A stretch of 64,000 nt of DNA from UBA1422 sp041752735. Its GTDB lineage: Bacteria > Bacillota > Clostridia > Peptostreptococcales > Anaerovoracaceae. The notes under the pieces were generated by a model, which was not told the origin of the DNA, did no database searches, and worked only from the letters and a program-made list of their open reading frames with translations. The position numbers and the translations under genes were made by a program. Every line of letters starts with the position of its first letter. The first letter of the stretch is position 1. Where the stretch lies: NCBI GenBank assembly GCA_041752735.1, contig JBGSVW010000026.1, forward strand, positions 1 through 64,000, read 5' to 3'. Positions 35,923 to 44,508 of the stretch are shown here, piece by piece.

Positions 35923-36554
35923 AACAACACTGGGAAACTGCGGACGGTAGTGTTGCAAATAATTCTCAATTCAAGATCAGCGCATAAACCTACCCAAATC
36001 GCAGCCTAATTATATGCAACACCAAACAGCCGATTAATCAGCTTAATTTCTGAAATCACATCTGGTTTCCCGGCTTGCCCTTTGTGGATCATGTGCATGA
36101 CCTCGATTCCGGAAAGGGTAGCGCAAGCGGATTTGTAACTGCGAAATCACAACATGGAATTTATGATTTGAGTGGTTGCACCCGCAGGCGTAATTCCATA
36201 ACCAGTAGGCGTAATTCAGAATATCGCCGATTGTATCAAAAGGTGAGTGATTAGCCAAAAAACCCTTGAAATTTCAACGTTTTCAGGGGTTATTTCCTTT
36301 TTTGACAACATTTTGACGTAATTATTTTTTTCACAATGTTTTTTGGGGTAATCTTATGGTTGCTTTGGGGTGAAAAACCGATTATCATTAGAGCAGAAGT
36401 ATTGGTAATGGGGGATTTATGAGATTAGGGTTTAGATACTGTAACAGAATAAGCGATTTTTGAAAGTGCACTCTTGGTGTGCTTTTTTTGTAGACCCATG
36501 TCCTTCATAATATAAGAATTTGGTGAGCTATATGCTTTATAGGAGGGGATTTTC
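35923..36554. other. Repeat-rich intergenic region
   Basis: 632 bp with no convincing gene. It holds a TTGCAAATAATTC repeat (35951), a weak member of the CCGGC hairpin family (about 36022-36075), a short direct repeat AGGCGTAATTC near 36187 and 36208, one copy of a 25-bp sequence starting GGATTTATGAGATTAGGG (36414) that recurs at 41505, and a hairpin with a long T-run near 36464-36490. Confidence 0.5.
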
Positions 36555-36740
36555 ATGGATCAATTAGTTACATTTGTGCCGCTGCTGATACTGCCTGTGT
36601 TCATGTATCTGTTTGGAAGATTTTGCAGTAGAATTGCCGAGAGCAAAGGGTATGATAAAAAGACGTTTTTCTGGCTTGGGGTATTCTTCAATATTCCGGC
36701 ATTGATTATCATATCTGTTATGCCTGCTAACCATCTTTAA
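36555..36740 (+). CDS. Small membrane protein (61 residues)
   Basis: Starts at an ATG with AGGAGGGG about 6 bases upstream. An N-terminal helix (FVPLLILPVFMYLFGRF), a basic loop (RIAESKGYDKKT) and a second helix (FWLGVFFNIPALIIISV) suggest a two-helix hairpin. The pattern resembles small phospholipase D-nuclease-type or PLDc_N-like membrane proteins but is too short to assign. No neighbour explains its role. Confidence 0.6.
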   Translation: MDQLVTFVPLLILPVFMYLFGRFCSRIAESKGYDKKTFFWLGVFFNIPALIIISVMPANHL

Positions 36741-36841
36741 AGGGAAACAACCAAGCACCCTGCCTGGAATCGTCATTAGGATGGTAATTCCCTAGTATTA
36801 GATTTTTTGTAATTATAGATAATATTTAGAAAGGAAAAATT

Positions 36842-37036
36842 ATGAAGATTGCATTTTACTTTATTGCTTTTATTTTTGTAAGTTTCTTTATGGATATCTC
36901 ATCATTTTTATTAGGCAGTGTGATTGGAGGCGGCAACAGTGAGATAGGGTATGCGGTAATGGCGATATCTTTACTAGCGGGTGTGATTGTGTGCTGCACA
37001 ATATATATTGGCAATTGCATTAGTAAAAACAACTAA
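36842..37036 (+). CDS. Small membrane protein (64 residues)
   Basis: An ATG with GAAAGGAAA 6 bases upstream. Two hydrophobic helices (FYFIAFIFVSFFMDISSFLL and AVMAISLLAGVIVCCTIYIG) are joined by a Gly-rich turn, with a short polar tail. It follows another small membrane gene by about 100 bp and a degenerate intergenic repeat. No family was recognised. Confidence 0.5.
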   Translation: MKIAFYFIAFIFVSFFMDISSFLLGSVIGGGNSEIGYAVMAISLLAGVIVCCTIYIGNCISKNN

Positions 37037-37040
37037 TTAG

Positions 37041-37106
37041 TGGTGCAAATAATCCTTAACTCACCCACCCACAAGCAACCGCCTGGCATCGCCATTATGG
37101 TGGGAG
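37041..37106 (+). repeat. Dispersed intergenic repeat (TTGCAAATAAT...CGCCATTATGGTGG)
   Basis: A roughly 66-bp unit with a GGTGCAAATAATCC head and a tail containing GCCTGGCATCGCCATTATGG. Near-identical copies lie at 42521-42587; heads alone occur at 35951, 39222 and 41411. A decayed tail lies near 36750-36790. Confidence 0.6.
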
Positions 37107-37220
37107 GACTGATACTTTTACTCGATTAAGTACATAAATTAAACAAAATAATAGCAACTCCACGACAAGGAGAGTTACAAATACGTTCAGACGTGATACG
37201 CTTCCTTTGGGGGTGAAGCA

Positions 37221-38153
37221 ATGAAACAAGAAAATATTGGTGCGTTCGTCGCAAACTTAAGGAAAGACAAGGGATGGACCCAAAAGGAATTGGCGTCCCA
37301 ACTTGGTGTTAGCGATAAGGCCATTTCGAAGTGGGAAACAGGTAAAGGTCTTCCGGATATGGGTATGTTGATTCCGCTCAGTGAAGCATTAGGGGTCACC
37401 ATTGACGAACTCTTATCGGGGAGAAGAAGTGCCGATATTATCAATGGAAAAGACAATGAATCCAATAAAGCGCTTATCGAATATGCCACTAGGACAATAA
37501 AACGAATAAAGAAGAACTATCGTTTGATTCCGGCTGCACTGCTTGGGATTTTTGTTTTGAGCATACTGGTGTTAAACAGTTTGGGCTTCGGTTTCAATCA
37601 GGAGCCGGAGAACCCACTGAAAGGAATCGTGGAAAGAAATCCGATGAACTCCATTGGAATGGCAGATATGACGGATGAGGAGCACGCTCTAACTAATTTT
37701 GCTAACGGCGCAATCATCGGGAAAACATATTTGGCCTATCGGCTCCACGATGATAAAAAACTATCTTCCATCGGTCTATACATGTTTGATGGCACGAAAT
37801 GGTCATCCTATCCAATCATCACCAATGGAGAAAGCCAGTTAGGATTAATATCCTTAGCTGTAAATGGTGGAACCGCAGAGGTCGGCTTATATGAAGCGGA
37901 TGGTGGATCACATACAGCACAAAGACCCTTGGTCGGATATCAGGAATCGTGGACTTGGGCATCTGGTATATCGGATCAATCAATTCCAATATCAAATTCC
38001 GGAACGAGAGTAATAACGTTCTGGGTGGCAGGGGAAGAGGCGGCTATCGTAACCTCTGATATGTTTTATGAAACCGAGGCAGATTGGCTAGCGAATAGGA
38101 GTTCATTAGAAGACAATGCATATGTCGTTGCATTATATATGGTTGTTGAATAA
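37221..38153 (+). CDS. XRE-family regulator with membrane segment and extracytoplasmic domain
   Basis: 310 residues. The N-terminal helix-turn-helix at 10-65 (WTQKELASQLGVSDKAISKW, then GLPDMGMLIPLSEALGV) is a classical XRE domain. A single membrane helix at about 107-125 (LIPAALLGIFVLSILVLNSL) follows. The roughly 180-residue remainder is predicted outside and beta-rich (YLAYRLHDDKKLSSIGLYMF). This one-component layout suggests membrane-linked sensing. A lipoprotein gene follows 22 bp downstream, so the two form an operon. GGGGGTG lies ahead of the ATG. Confidence 0.75.
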   Translation: MKQENIGAFVANLRKDKGWTQKELASQLGVSDKAISKWETGKGLPDMGMLIPLSEALGVTIDELLSGRRSADIINGKDNESNKALIEYATRTIKRIKKNYRLIPAALLGIFVLSILVLNSLGFGFNQEPENPLKGIVERNPMNSIGMADMTDEEHALTNFANGAIIGKTYLAYRLHDDKKLSSIGLYMFDGTKWSSYPIITNGESQLGLISLAVNGGTAEVGLYEADGGSHTAQRPLVGYQESWTWASGISDQSIPISNSGTRVITFWVAGEEAAIVTSDMFYETEADWLANRSSLEDNAYVVALYMVVE

Positions 38154-38175
38154 TCAGTGCAAAGGAGGTATCCCC

Positions 38176-39216
38176 ATGAAAAAACTATTTCTTCTTTGCT
38201 GTCTGTGTTTAGTAGGAATTCTTTTGTTCGGATGCGCACAGCAGAATGGGGACAAAATAAATCTTGAAAAAATGACCGCTGGGGAGATTCTAAATGTGCT
38301 GACTGAGCAAGGCTATCCCATGGTAACAAAAGTTGAGTTCAATGAGAAGGGAGATCCGGGAGTATATCCTTGGAACCTTGATGGCTGTACTAGTGCTGTG
38401 CAATGGAAAATCCCTGATGATCCTGAATTAGGGCCAGGCGGTGGGACAATAGAGGTCTACGAAACTGAAACTCTTTCCAAGACGCGTAGAGATTGGGAAG
38501 TTACAATATCGAGTTTCTTCCCTGCTAATAAGTACTATCTCCAAGTCGAAAAGGTGCTCCTTCACGTCCCGCAATCATTATCCGAGCAGGAAGCCTTACA
38601 ATATCAGGCAGCCCTTCAAGCGATGGCACAAGGCAAATTGCCTGAATCTTTCACAGAAGGAACAAGAGTTCAAGATTCCAATTTTGTAATTACTCCGCAC
38701 GAGGACGGAGTTGCAGATTTCATTAAATTACAAAATATATTTAAATCAAGCTATAAAGACGATAAATGTTATAATATCACGCCTGCGTATATTGCCGATA
38801 ATTCTGACTATATGATTTATAAATATAACCAATCGTGCGAGTCATTTTTAATGTATGAAAATCGCATTTATGCATTAGGGACTGGCTTTGGCGGATACGG
38901 CCTAACAAGCCTGGCGCTTGCCGATATCAATGACGATGGCAAACAAGAATTATATTTCACTTTTTCTTATGGTTCAGGTATTCATCGTTCTCAAGTTGGA
39001 TATTTTGATCCGGCAAGATATGAAGTGATTATCTTTGAAGATAGCATTATGGATAAGGATGTTGAATTGTCAACTGATAGAGATAACAATTTGTGCGTCT
39101 TCTCTGCGGATATTAAGATCACTAGCTTTGTTGAATTTGAGCTTGCAAAAGGGAGCATTTTGTACAAGATATCTTATATAAACAAGAAGATATCTTTAAT
39201 ACCAGCTAACAATTAA
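38176..39216 (+). CDS. Lipoprotein of unknown function
   Basis: 346 residues from ATG 38176 with AAAGGAGG 7 bases upstream. The signal peptide (KKLFLLCCLCLVGILLFGC) ends in the lipobox LFGC, so the mature protein is lipid-anchored outside the membrane. Two regions are seen: residues 30-170 with EYETETL-like beta-rich sequence, and a C-terminal half with a calcium-loop-like DINDDGKQELYF as found in FG-GAP/VCBS-type repeats. It is cotranscribed with the XRE membrane regulator. Function unknown. Confidence 0.7.
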   Translation: MKKLFLLCCLCLVGILLFGCAQQNGDKINLEKMTAGEILNVLTEQGYPMVTKVEFNEKGDPGVYPWNLDGCTSAVQWKIPDDPELGPGGGTIEVYETETLSKTRRDWEVTISSFFPANKYYLQVEKVLLHVPQSLSEQEALQYQAALQAMAQGKLPESFTEGTRVQDSNFVITPHEDGVADFIKLQNIFKSSYKDDKCYNITPAYIADNSDYMIYKYNQSCESFLMYENRIYALGTGFGGYGLTSLALADINDDGKQELYFTFSYGSGIHRSQVGYFDPARYEVIIFEDSIMDKDVELSTDRDNNLCVFSADIKITSFVEFELAKGSILYKISYINKKISLIPANN

Positions 39217-39267
39217 TACGGTAGTGTTGCAAATCATTTCAACCTCGCCCCATAAACCCACAAAATC

Positions 39268-39310
39268 AGCACCCCGAAAGTTGTTTATTCAACCCAAGAG
39301 GTGCTTTTTG
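39268..39310 (+). terminator. Terminator after the lipoprotein gene
   Basis: AGCACC (39268-39273) pairs with GGTGCT (39300-39305) across a 26-base loop, followed by TTTTTGTTT. It serves the rightward operon. Confidence 0.65.
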
Positions 39311-39331
39311 TTTGCAGAGATTATTCTAAAT

Positions 39332-39961
39332 TCAGTTCTGCGCGGATACTACATCCTTCTTCGGCAAAAACTCACTGGATAACGCAGCCGCTGTATTGTC
39401 CACCTCGTCGAATAGGTGGGTGTAGATGTTGAGGGTGGTAGATAACTGAGAGTGGCCGAGTCGTTTGCTTATCAGCATCTTATCGGTGTTCAGATAAGCC
39501 AGCATAGAAGTGTGGGTATGCCGTAGTCCATGGAGCCCAACGTACCGTAACCCATGTTGCTTTTGAAATCTGGTAAACCAGCGGGTCAGAACCTGGGGAT
39601 ATAACGAGCGACCGAAGTCACCCCGCATGATAGCAGGGGAGTGATCCCATTCGTCGCCTAGAAGCTCTGCAGTCTTTTCCTGCTGGGCTTTTAGGGTGCT
39701 TAGCATATTGGAAAGTTCTACTGGGATGGTAATGGTACGGACAGATTTGAGGGTTTTGGTGGAATCGGTATACACGCCTACGGCCCTTCCTATAAGCCTC
39801 GTCTGCTCAATCCTCAAACTCTGCTTCACCGGATTAAAATGCTCCCAGTCAAGGCCCAAAATCTCGCTTTTGCGGAGACCAGCGAAGAGGGCGATGTAGA
39901 TTGCAATCTTGTACTTTAACTCTTTCTCAGGGGTGGGTGGGCGGGACTTTGTAACAAACAT
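39332..39961 (-). pseudogene. Tyrosine recombinase (integrase), N-terminally truncated
   Basis: 209 residues covering only the catalytic half: IALFAGLRKSEILGLDWEHF holds the first catalytic Arg, then HGLRHTHTSMLAYL (H-x-x-R) and LGHSQLSTTLNIYTHLF (His and active-site Tyr). The core-binding and arm-binding N-terminal domains, about 170 residues in relatives, are missing, with the break near 39961, 20 bp from the AAA ATPase gene. It is probably inactive: a remnant of the phage or element that brought the neighbouring genes. Confidence 0.85.
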
Positions 39962-39980
39962 AGGTGAGACGCGTATTGTG

Positions 39981-41192
39981 CTACGAGAGCAAAAAATCTA
40001 TGATATTTACACTTGTGATTCCTTCATAATCCGTAAATATTGGTTTGTCCATAGTCAGGATGATTTTTGCATAGTTGTCCTTGATAGCTTGAAGTGGTGC
40101 TAACTCCCGATCCCGTGTAACCGAATCTAAGATGGTTGCACAGACCTGATAATAAATCTTCTCATCCGATTTGGTGGCAACAAAATCAATTTCAAGAGTG
40201 CCCACCTTACCAATAGACACTTCATAGCCCCTACGCAAAAGCTCAAGGTAAACGACGTTTTCCAAAACGTGTCCATAGTCAGTATTCCTTTGGCCAGTAA
40301 GGGAGTATCGAATACCAGAATCAACCATGTAGAATTTTTCTTGGGTTTTCAGATATTGCTTTCCTTTAATATCAAAGCGGTTTACTCGATAAATGATAAA
40401 GGCACTTTCAAGCATTCGGATATAGTTATCAATCGTATCGCTGGTGGTTTTTCGCCCGCTACTGGTTAAATAGTCACTGATTTTTTTGGTCGACACGATG
40501 TTGCCGAAGTTGGCAGCCAAAAACCGGAGCACATTGTCAAGCAAGGCCGCATCGCGTACCAAGTTGCGCTGAACGACATCCTTCATGATGACGGTGTTGT
40601 AAATTCCGGTAAGGAATGCGGTGATGGTTTCGGGATTGGCTATTAGCATTGGAATGTTGGGAAGCCCACCATAAAGCAGATAGTTTGGGAAGTAATCAGC
40701 TGGCTTTGATGTCTTTGGCGCATCAATAAAATCCAGGTATTCTTTAAATGATAGTGGGAGCATTTTGATTTCTACATATCTACCGGAAAGTAGCGTTGAT
40801 AGCTCAGAGGACAACAGAAAAGCATTGGAGCCTGTGAGATATATGTCCACATTGGCATCCACAAGTAGTGAGTTGACTGCCTTCTCCCAGGATTCCACAA
40901 GCTGGATTTCATCCAGGAGTAGGTAATAGCGAGTCTTCTTTAATGGCATTTGCTGAGTTATCGTATCATAAAGTGCATGGTATTCTTGTATATGGTCATT
41001 GGCCATGCTTTCAAAGTTCATTCGGATGATGTGATCTTTCTTCACACCAGAAGAAATCAGGTGATCTTCAAACAGTGATAGCAGGGATGATTTGCCACAC
41101 CGTCGCATACCGGTTATTACTTTTATAAATGGCTTGTCTTTGTAGGATACAAGCTGATCCAGATAATAGTCTCGCTTTTTCATTGGTTTCAC
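39981..41192 (-). CDS. AAA-family ATPase with DUF4143 C-terminus, copy B
   Basis: 403 residues. Walker A GMRRCGKSSLL near residue 27, LLLDEIQLV near 93, TGSNAFLLSSELSTLLSGR and LLYGGLPNIPML follow the DUF4143-ATPase layout. The C-terminal part has a KAYFVDSGIRYSL-like YMVDSGIRYSL and LEIDFVATK, with a nuclease-like E-x-D core. It is only distantly related to copy A at 10332-11627. Twin palindromes lie just upstream and probably regulate it. It ends close to a truncated integrase, which suggests mobile origin. Its cellular role is unknown. Confidence 0.85.
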   Translation of the reverse strand: MKPMKKRDYYLDQLVSYKDKPFIKVITGMRRCGKSSLLSLFEDHLISSGVKKDHIIRMNFESMANDHIQEYHALYDTITQQMPLKKTRYYLLLDEIQLVESWEKAVNSLLVDANVDIYLTGSNAFLLSSELSTLLSGRYVEIKMLPLSFKEYLDFIDAPKTSKPADYFPNYLLYGGLPNIPMLIANPETITAFLTGIYNTVIMKDVVQRNLVRDAALLDNVLRFLAANFGNIVSTKKISDYLTSSGRKTTSDTIDNYIRMLESAFIIYRVNRFDIKGKQYLKTQEKFYMVDSGIRYSLTGQRNTDYGHVLENVVYLELLRRGYEVSIGKVGTLEIDFVATKSDEKIYYQVCATILDSVTRDRELAPLQAIKDNYAKIILTMDKPIFTDYEGITSVNIIDFLLS

Positions 41193-41235
41193 CTCTGATT
41201 AGATTATAAACCATACTCAAAATATTTCAACAAGT

Positions 41236-41299
41236 TTTTCGAGTATAGTCGAATAAAATCAAAAAAATGAATTTTATTCGAGTATGGTCGAATAAAATT
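41236..41299. promoter_or_regulatory. Tandem palindromic operator upstream of an AAA ATPase gene
   Basis: AATTTTATTCGA (41270-41281) and TCGAATAAAATT (41288-41299) form a perfect 12-bp inverted repeat with a GTATGG spacer. A second copy with a GTATAG spacer lies at about 41236-41258. Both sit 45-110 bp before the minus-strand start at 41192, in promoter position. Confidence 0.65.
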
Positions 41300-41565
41300 A
41301 AGTTTCGAGGGCCGAATTGCACCGAGCAAACGGTCCTATCAGGCGTCTCCTTTGAACATTCATGCTACGAAGGTGGTCACAACACAGCATAAATGTATAG
41401 TTGAAAGGAAGTGTTGCAAATAATTCCAATCACAACTGTGATGAAGATGAACTTGCGGAACTGAAATAAATCGATTAAACTGATATCAGATTTATAGGTT
41501 TGGAGGATTTATGAGATTAGGGTTTAGATTGATATGCGTCGAAAAATGAACACTGCTTAAACAAC

Positions 41566-41622
41566 AATTTCATATGCATAGAACTAAGCCGGCTAATTGA
41601 ATAAGTTAGCCGGTTTTCCATC
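41566..41622 (+). repeat. CCGGC hairpin repeat, long copy 2
   Basis: The first 33 bp are identical to 34303-34335. The hairpin arms are AAGCCGGCTAA and TTAGCCGG, followed by TTTTCC. No rightward gene ends nearby, so here it is not obviously a working terminator. Confidence 0.8.
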
Positions 41623-41655
41623 GATTGGATAAAGTGGGTTCTGCTGCAAAAGAGC

Positions 41656-41690
41656 AGCCAATCAGTACTACAAACCTGATTGGCTACTTT
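41656..41690 (-). terminator. Terminator of the bL25/Ctc gene
   Basis: AGCCAATCAG (41656-41665) and CTGATTGGCT (41676-41685) are a perfect 10-bp inverted repeat, with T-rich sequence on the minus-strand side. It ends the leftward gene whose stop is at 41725. Confidence 0.7.
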
Positions 41691-41724
41691 TATATGCAAT
41701 GTACTTTTAGTTAGTTTTGTGATG

Positions 41725-42327
41725 CTAGTCTTCTGTGACTGCCTCTTCAGGAGCAACAACTACAGGCTCTTCCGCTTCTGCTTCTGCTTCCTTCATAGCT
41801 TTGATGCTGGCATATATTTCATTTTCCGTATCAAGTATTTTCAACCCTTTAGGTAAATTAAAATCACTGGCAGTGATATTGTCACCTAATACTTTTTTGG
41901 AGATGTCGATAACTACCGCATCAGGCATCAGTTCGGCGTTTCCAAAGACTTCGATTTCTGATTTGAACACGTGCACTCGTAGAAAGCTATGTCCCAATTC
42001 ATCTTGCCCATGATAGGAAACAGGAAATTGCATTTTTACCGCTTGATCTTTGGTTACCAATTGCATAGTAATGTGCATTAATTTCCCGTCAATGGGAAAT
42101 CTCTGAACTTCTTTAATGAAGCCAAAGTTCTTATCAGTACCGAATTCTATCCATATTTTGGCTTTGGATCCATGTTTGGAGATAACTTTATTCAAAGCTA
42201 TGCTTTCGAATTGTACGGAGGTAGAAGCTCCACCAGTCCTGTTAAGAACGCCTGGAATAAAACCTGCATTTCGGACTTTATTGAGCTTGTCAGTTCTTAT
42301 AGTTGCTTTTAAAACGGATTCTTCCAT
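41725..42327 (-). CDS. rplY: Ribosomal protein bL25 / general stress protein Ctc
   Basis: 200 residues from ATG 42327, with AAAAGGAG upstream. The N-terminal L25 domain (residues 1-95, which binds 5S rRNA) has KATIRTDKLNKVRNAGFIPG and VLNRTGGAS. The C-terminal TL5/Ctc beta domain covers about 100-185 (LRVHVFKSEIEVFGNAELMP, DISKKVLGDNITASDF). An acidic tail ends it. The usual R-G-VPAV motif is changed to R-N-AGFIPGVL, so this is a divergent member. The long two-domain form is the Ctc type. It stands alone with its own terminator. Confidence 0.85.
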   Translation of the reverse strand: MEESVLKATIRTDKLNKVRNAGFIPGVLNRTGGASTSVQFESIALNKVISKHGSKAKIWIEFGTDKNFGFIKEVQRFPIDGKLMHITMQLVTKDQAVKMQFPVSYHGQDELGHSFLRVHVFKSEIEVFGNAELMPDAVVIDISKKVLGDNITASDFNLPKGLKILDTENEIYASIKAMKEAEAEAEEPVVVAPEEAVTED

Positions 42328-42736
42328 AAAAAACACTCCTTTTGGCCATAGGCCTTGTTGTGAATAAATTAATGAATACACCCTAATTCTATGCCTATAT
42401 TTACTAAAGTCAAGTTTTACCAATAATGAACTGTTTTCTACAGTCACTGTTGCCCTGATTCCGGCATTCCAGCAAGGGATTTGTGAAGCCTTTAATTTTG
42501 GTATGAGTCGAAAAAATAGCAGTGTTGCAAATAATTCTATATTCCACCCACAAGTAACCCGCTTGGTATCGCCATTATGGTGGAAGGGCCGTGTATAACC
42601 ACCAATAAAATCAAAAACCCATGAGTTTCACCTTTTAGACATACGAGTTTCACCATCTTGTGAAAAAGAGGTTTACTTTGTGATATGATTTTAGCATAAC
42701 TTTCATTTAATATTCGATAACATGGAGGGTTGGAAG
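42328..42736. other. Intergenic region with a dispersed repeat
   Basis: About 400 bp between divergent genes. A full copy of the TTGCAAATAATTC...CGCCATTATGGTGG repeat lies at 42521-42587. A short direct repeat GAGTTTCACC near 42625 and 42648 precedes the next gene. No other signal was recognised. Confidence 0.45.
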
Positions 42737-43666
42737 ATGAGTCGTAAAGTAGCTATTATCGTCCTTGCATCAGTAACACTTGCCATTGGGTTAGCTGTTC
42801 TGATTAGCAATATCCCTTTCACAAAGATAGATCCAGAGTCCATGCCAAGTGGCAGTCTGCAATACGTTGATCAGGACAAAAGTAAGAAGACAGAAGACCT
42901 GTATCTCAGTGGATACCATTGGCAAGTGAAAGACCCAGCATCCGGGGAAAAAATGTGGGATAGTACAGATCAGAGCAACTTTTTTTTCAGGAAGAATGGA
43001 GTGAATCAGATTCTTCCGGGTGACATGGAAATTACTATGCAACTAGTGTGGCTTGAGCCTCCAAACAATATCATTATCAAAAGATGGCCATTGTCAGAAT
43101 GGACACCAGACGATTCTGATGCCAGCCATTCCCAAGGTGTGGATGTTGTCAGTTCATGGAAGACTCATTGGGAAAAAACTGATATAAGTTTTGATGTTGA
43201 GCGGGGGAGTCTCTATGGCGTTTGGATATATTATGGCAATGCCTGGGTGGAATATAGTTTCATTGTTCCCGGTGAAGATCCAATCACTTATGATTACCTG
43301 GGCTATTTTTCTGGCTTTAATAATCCTAATGCACAAGAGTTCACCATGGATCCCATCGAATGGATTGATTCGTCCAATGCCGATCGGATTAAAGCCTTGA
43401 ATCTTAATCAGTATGATGATTTCCCAAGCGGGTTTTATATCTATAATCCTACCATTGAGGCGATGCCTCTTAGACTTACAGATCAAACCAAATACTTTAT
43501 TATTGATTTGGAAACCGGACCCACACCAATGGCCGTTGATAGAAACGATTTTTTGGACTATCTGAACCAGTTTCCCGATGTCGTTGAGACAACATTGTTT
43601 TGGGTAGAAGAAACGGACGGCAATGTTGAATTCATCAAGGTGCATTATGTGTCTGGGGAGCAATAA
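42737..43666 (+). CDS. Exported or membrane-anchored hypothetical protein
   Basis: 309 residues from ATG 42737, chosen because GGAGGG lies 7-12 bases upstream. One N-terminal hydrophobic helix (VAIIVLASVTLAIGLAVLI) acts as signal or anchor. The rest is Trp- and Asp-rich beta-type sequence (GYHWQVKDPASGEKMWDST, YGVWIYYGNAWVEYSFIVPG) and is presumably outside the cell. No family was recognised. The gene ends inside a dispersed repeat copy at 43656. Confidence 0.6.
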   Translation: MSRKVAIIVLASVTLAIGLAVLISNIPFTKIDPESMPSGSLQYVDQDKSKKTEDLYLSGYHWQVKDPASGEKMWDSTDQSNFFFRKNGVNQILPGDMEITMQLVWLEPPNNIIIKRWPLSEWTPDDSDASHSQGVDVVSSWKTHWEKTDISFDVERGSLYGVWIYYGNAWVEYSFIVPGEDPITYDYLGYFSGFNNPNAQEFTMDPIEWIDSSNADRIKALNLNQYDDFPSGFYIYNPTIEAMPLRLTDQTKYFIIDLETGPTPMAVDRNDFLDYLNQFPDVVETTLFWVEETDGNVEFIKVHYVSGEQ

Positions 43667-43722
43667 TGGTACAATGATAACAGTCGTGGCGTTTGCGAGA
43701 AAGCAGCAGAGATTTTTTGTAA
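43656..43722 (+). repeat. AGCAATAATGGTACAAT repeat, copy 1
   Basis: GGAGCAATAATGGTACAATG then GTCGTGGCGTTTGCGAGAAAG. Related copies begin at 48540, 49480 and 50981, each in front of a gene. In this copy the repeat overlaps the stop of the upstream gene. Confidence 0.55.
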
Positions 43723-43947
43723 CAGAACCCAGAAATCTATTATGCTGGTGACGAGATTTCCACGGACCATCAAGAGTGGGCAGAAAGATATGATGCAGAT
43801 GAAACCATGGTTTTATTATCTTCCTTTGATGTTGATGGATCAGGTGGAGACGGTTCCTTAAATCCTAACAGCACATATGACAATTGGATGTGGATTTTGG
43901 TAAGAACCAATGGCGGTGAATGGAAACACGTTGACCATGGATATTGA
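43723..43947 (+). pseudogene. C-terminal fragment of a secreted protein
   Basis: An open frame right after a TAA at 43720-43722 encodes 74 residues with no start codon at its front, among them ISTDHQEWAERYDADETMVL and WMWILVRTNGGEWKHVDHGY, ending in TGA. The composition resembles the C-terminus of small secreted or lipoprotein domains. It appears to be the tail of a gene whose front is lost; the break coincides with a dispersed repeat. Confidence 0.45.
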
Positions 43948-43971
43948 TTGAAATAAGGGAGAGGAAACACC

Positions 43972-44466
43972 ATGCAGAAGAAAGCGTTAGTTATCATCGA
44001 CATTCAGAACGACATCACAAAAAACTACAAGGAAATCATCGATAACATCAACAGGGCTATTGATTGGGCTGTTGAGCACGAAATTCTTGTGGTTTATATC
44101 AAACACAATAATTTGTCAGCAGGTACGAGAACGTTTAAGCCGGATACACACGGGGCTGAACTTGTGTCTGAAATGAAAATTGTATCCGAGAATATCTTCA
44201 CAAAATCTAAGGGAAACGCGCTGACCAGTGAGGCCTTCGCTGACTTTGTCGCAAAGAACGTGATTGCGGATTTCTATATTGCTGGGGCGGATGCTGTCGC
44301 TTGTGTGAAATCTACCTGCTTCAATATGTGTAAAGCTGGTTACGGTGTTATTGTCCTCTCGGATTGCATCACAAGTTACGATAAGAGAAAAATTGATGAG
44401 ATGCTACAGTATTATGAAAGCAGGGGCTGTAATCTCATCACCCTAGATAATCTGCTTGCAGATTGA
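43972..44466 (+). CDS. Isochorismatase-like cysteine hydrolase
   Basis: 164 residues. The catalytic triad of the isochorismatase fold is visible: Asp10 in LVIIDIQNDI, Lys near 82 in FTKSKGNAL, and Cys near 110 in ADAVACVKSTCFNM. Members hydrolyse amides such as nicotinamide or ureido compounds. The usual cis-peptide GVxTxxCV is present in varied form (GADAVACV). It is a small soluble enzyme of unknown substrate. GGGAGAGGAAA precedes the ATG. Confidence 0.82.
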   Translation: MQKKALVIIDIQNDITKNYKEIIDNINRAIDWAVEHEILVVYIKHNNLSAGTRTFKPDTHGAELVSEMKIVSENIFTKSKGNALTSEAFADFVAKNVIADFYIAGADAVACVKSTCFNMCKAGYGVIVLSDCITSYDKRKIDEMLQYYESRGCNLITLDNLLAD

Positions 44467-44508
44467 TACCAGATGCCGGAACCGCATCTTTAATCAGTTC
44501 TTTCTTAT

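Larger units (their letters stand above)
41193..41655. other. Intergenic region with operator-like palindromes and repeats
   Basis: About 460 bp with no gene. It contains the twin palindromes (41236-41299), a TTGCAAATAATTCC repeat at 41411, the 25-bp GGATTTATGAGATTAGGG copy near 41505 and the long CCGGC hairpin copy at 41566-41622. Confidence 0.5.

Noticed and set aside
39981..41192. The two AAA/DUF4143 proteins as a recent duplication
   Set aside because: They share only the family motifs and differ in length and most of their sequence, so separate acquisition is more likely.
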